This document shows positions 61,800-64,000 of a DNA stretch of 64,000 bases, in pieces; positions within the stretch are counted from its first letter, which is position 1, and every line of letters begins with the position of its first letter. The stretch comes from Rutidosis leptorrhynchoides. Its lineage: Eukaryota > Streptophyta > Magnoliopsida > Asterales > Asteraceae. The translations under genes were made by a program, and so were the position numbers. The notes under the pieces are model-generated. The model did no database searches. It had not been told where the DNA came from and was given only the letters and a program-made list of their open reading frames with translations. Location of the stretch: assembly GCF_046630445.1 (NCBI RefSeq), contig NC_092335.1, positions 627,409,501 through 627,473,500 of the forward strand, written 5' to 3'.

Positions 61800-62720
61800 A
61801 AATTTAGTTGGAAGTAGTAGTTGTTGAATCTTCCTCGAGATTTTGTGTTGCCAATTCTACGAATGAGGGAGAAGTACGTTCTAGGGTATTTCAACGAATT
61901 TTGACGGTCGGGATCATATGTTGTTTTAAGGTTTGGCTTCACGATTTATGGTTTCAACCGGTCCTCCTAGGAAGTGAGGGTTATCGTCGATAGTGAGTTC
62001 ATCAAAGGAGATAACAAGTTCTCGTTTCGCAAAACACGTCTTTGAGTTGATACATCGAATGTAGGATAAACGGAGACCCAAAATGAGTCGGAAAAGTCTA
62101 AACGGCTAGCGACGGGTCCAAAACACCCCAAGAATTTAAAGGATCAAAATATCGCGGATTTAGCTTCCTACGTTTCCCGAAACGGATTGCACCTTTCCAA
62201 GGTGCAACTCTTAACGTGACGCGGTTTCCCACGTGGAATTTAAAATGTTTACGTCTAACATCGGCGTAGCTCTTGGTGATTACGAGTCGCGTAGGGTTTT
62301 GCTTGAATATGAATAAATTTTCTCGGTTGCTCATGAATAACCTCGGCCCCGGTGAATTGATCATCGTTTACTTTGTTCGACAAAAGAGAATGACGTTTCC
62401 GGTTACATGTGGTTTCAAAAGGTGTGACGTTAAGAATCGAATGATAACTATCGTGGTAAGAGATTCTGGTTAAAGGCAAGACTTTTCTCAAGTGGTTTGA
62501 AGTTGGTAACACAAATTCGTATTACGGTTTCCAAGGTTTGAATCGTATGTTTGTTCGGTCCGTCGGGTTTTGGATGGTACGCGGTACTCATGTCTAAACG
62601 TGGTCCCGAGGCTTTTTGTAAGGCACTCCGAAATCTAGAAGTGAAACGAGGATCTCGATCCGAAACGGGGTACATTTCCCTAAGGCATATTGAACAAGTT
62701 TGCTAGGAATTGAAAACGTT
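61800..62720 (-). pseudogene. 3' end of pol: integrase and C-terminal region, decayed
   Basis: Minus-strand fragments in changing frames match the end of Ty3/gypsy integrase in order. SDRDPRFTSRF and LDMSTAYHPK (about 62660-62560) are the end of the catalytic core. An NDSYHSS-like segment and an LTGPELIH-like segment follow (62460-62340). Then comes the GPY/F-like VTLRVAPWKGAIRFGKR (about 62230-62160). The last part (DELTIDDN-like and PVETINREAKP, near 61980-61930) resembles the linker and chromodomain end of Tekay-type elements. Stops and frameshifts are frequent. Everything upstream of the integrase core is missing, so the remnant is inactive. Confidence 0.8.
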
Positions 62721-63964
62721 AGCTAGGACAAGTTTCTCAAGAAAATTCGCGTTGCGGAAGATTTATCAGTTTCCAAAAACGTTCGTCGGGGCAAGTTCTT
62801 ATCGGGTTTTGAAAACGATTGTTAGGACTATCCACCCTCGCGGCGAATACTTGTATGACGTGAAGAGTCGCTCTCCATTGAGAATTTAGAATAAGGACCT
62901 CCTGAACCGGAAGTACGAGGGTGATGCAAGAGAAGTTTCTGCCCCGATGTGAGCATAACGAGTAAATTGTAGTTAGTCAATAAGACTGCGCGAGGACGAG
63001 CTAGTATACCCGTGTGACATACGGTTGAAGTCGAATGGAATCGGTAATTCATTCGGAAGCATAAATATAATTTGACAATAATTGAAGGTGTGTCCCCGGT
63101 ATGGTTGTTATAAATATTCTCGGAGTTTTCGGATGTCCAAACCTGAAAAGATGAAGTCATGTACATGGCACATGGTGGTGTTTAGGTTGATCGAGTCTAA
63201 CCACCATCACGTGTCACTAGAACTTTGGTATGTCTTACCGTAATATAACCACGTTGATCGAGTGTCGTTATATTACGCTAACTCATACCTCCATTCCCAC
63301 ATCACTCTATAGATTCAAGTTCGTGTCATCGCGAAAATCTAAAATGAACAAAATGTAACGACGTCTCAAACGTGACTCGTATTAAATCGAAATAGTTTCT
63401 ACAACTCTAAAGAAGCGTTTCCCCGCGGGAAGTGTATAAATGATTGTTAACGTCAAATCGGTTCGATTCAAACAATAATGTATTTAGGTATGAAAAGAGT
63501 AACGAGTCATGATAACGAGTAGCACGCAACCGTAGTGATAAATGTTGATGACGATACTCACCTAGAGTAGTGATGGTAGTAACACCAAAAAGTAGATAGT
63601 AAGAAACACCAGTGGGAATCCGATAGTAAGTTGAAACGGTGGCAAATAACAATCCGGGAGACAGAGTTCCCGAACAAGTGTGACTAATGAAGTCGTCGTT
63701 ATCCATACGTGTATGAATCATGAATTTACGTGTGTTACCAAAAAGTGGCGGAATACGAGTTCGTATGATGAAGGTTGGGTACCATTAAAAAGTTTGCCTA
63801 AGAATGATTCAAGTATAATGCACAAGTAGTCAAGTAAGTGCTATCTATAGCAAATGTATGTCAGAATGCAAATGCTAACTATCCGGTTGTAGTCTAGACT
63901 CACTAATGCGTCCTAACGACTCTGTTAGACACACTAATGCACGTCCTAGTTCCCTACAACCAAC
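62721..63964 (-). other. Leader-like region of the minus-strand element with twin hairpins
   Basis: No gag domain recognised. Two inverted repeats with the same 11-base loop lie at 63172-63207 and 63239-63277. The rest shows no gene. Confidence 0.5.
63172..63277. repeat. Two hairpins with an identical loop
   Basis: Hairpin 1: ATGGTGGT (63172-63179) with ACCACCAT (63200-63207), plus TAG/CTA next to the loop. Hairpin 2: CGTAATATAAC (63239-63249) with GTTATATTACG (63267-63277), an 11-bp perfect stem. Both enclose GTTGATCGAGT (63186-63196 and 63253-63263). Confidence 0.75.
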
Positions 63965-63976
63965 GCTCTGATACCA
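63965..63976 (-). other. Primer-binding site, initiator tRNA-Met
   Basis: The minus strand reads TGGTATCAGAGC, two bases from the LTR edge at 63979. Confidence 0.9.
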
Positions 63977-63978
63977 CT

Positions 63979-64000
63979 TGTAACGACCCGACCAAAACCG
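63979..64000 (-). repeat. Edge of the 5' LTR of the minus-strand element
   Basis: TGTAACGACCCGACCAAAAC and two more bases repeat the start of the LTR at 59261 exactly, then the window ends. Confidence 0.85.

Larger units (their letters stand above)
59261..64000 (-). mobile_element. Chromovirus-type Ty3/gypsy element, internally deleted
   Basis: On the minus strand the 5' LTR lies mostly beyond the window. Its last 22 bases are at 63979-64000, followed by a tRNA-Met primer site (63965-63976), about 1.3 kb of leader-like DNA, the last third of pol, a polypurine-type end (GAGGTGTGGATAA) and a complete 3' LTR (59261-61768). Gag, protease, reverse transcriptase and RNase H are absent. It is inserted in the 3' region of element X. 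Confidence 0.85.

Noticed and set aside
62828-63721. Minus-strand frames between the primer site and pol remnant as possible gag
   Set aside because: No gag domain or zinc knuckle; the region holds hairpins and looks like leader.

Overview
This is plant nuclear DNA, almost certainly a eudicot and most likely Asteraceae (inferred from the style of the LTR families; not tested by a search). It contains one recognisable host gene, a spliced ABI5-type bZIP transcription factor, and one short spliced host gene that I cannot name. Nearly everything else is nested retrotransposons. Many boundaries can be fixed to the base from target-site duplications (TSDs).

Layout. 1-4202: 3' part of an Athila-like Ty3/gypsy element (A) ending in an LTR. 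4203-16058: an older related element (C) into which A is nested. C holds a decayed zinc-knuckle gag fragment, a 3774-bp solo LTR of another family (5643-9416, TSD AAATC), a spliced ATHILA ORF1-like pseudogene and a 3' LTR. 16059-17250: flanking DNA. 17251-25461: a complete non-autonomous Athila-like element (TSD GAGGT, tRNA-Asp primer site) with one gag-like frame and no pol. 25462-29913: host DNA with a four-exon minus-strand gene and a hAT-type MITE (TSD CCATCGAT). 29914-44328: a roughly 6.1-kb L1-type LINE on the minus strand (TSD CTATGAATAT), split by a young 8278-bp gag-only LTR element at 34792-43069 (TSD CATCT). 44339-48700: ABI5 promoter and gene. 49142-49443: a probable TE fragment. 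49444-59260: two more Athila-like elements, one nested in the intron of the other and joined by a deletion, each with an open ORF1-like frame. 59261-64000: a minus-strand chromovirus-type element with a 2.5-kb LTR and only the end of pol.

The most striking pattern is a pair of short GC-rich palindromes. In every Athila-like LTR here the pair sits at a near-constant 20-22 bases upstream of a CTATAAA box. The sequence switches between elements (CATGCGATCGCATG type or CTCCGCGACTCGCGGAG type) while number and spacing stay the same. Where the internal leader is present, it carries another pair of the same type as that element's own LTR. The two unrelated LTR families at 34792-43069 and 59261-64000 also carry paired palindromes of yet other sequences. 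This looks like an exchangeable promoter or leader module.

The Athila-like elements seen here lack pol and would depend on helper elements for replication. The ORF1-like gene is preceded by a conserved intron and remains open in two of three copies, which suggests it was useful until recently. Limits: no searches, alignments or folding were run; all identities rest on reading motifs and comparing copies by eye.
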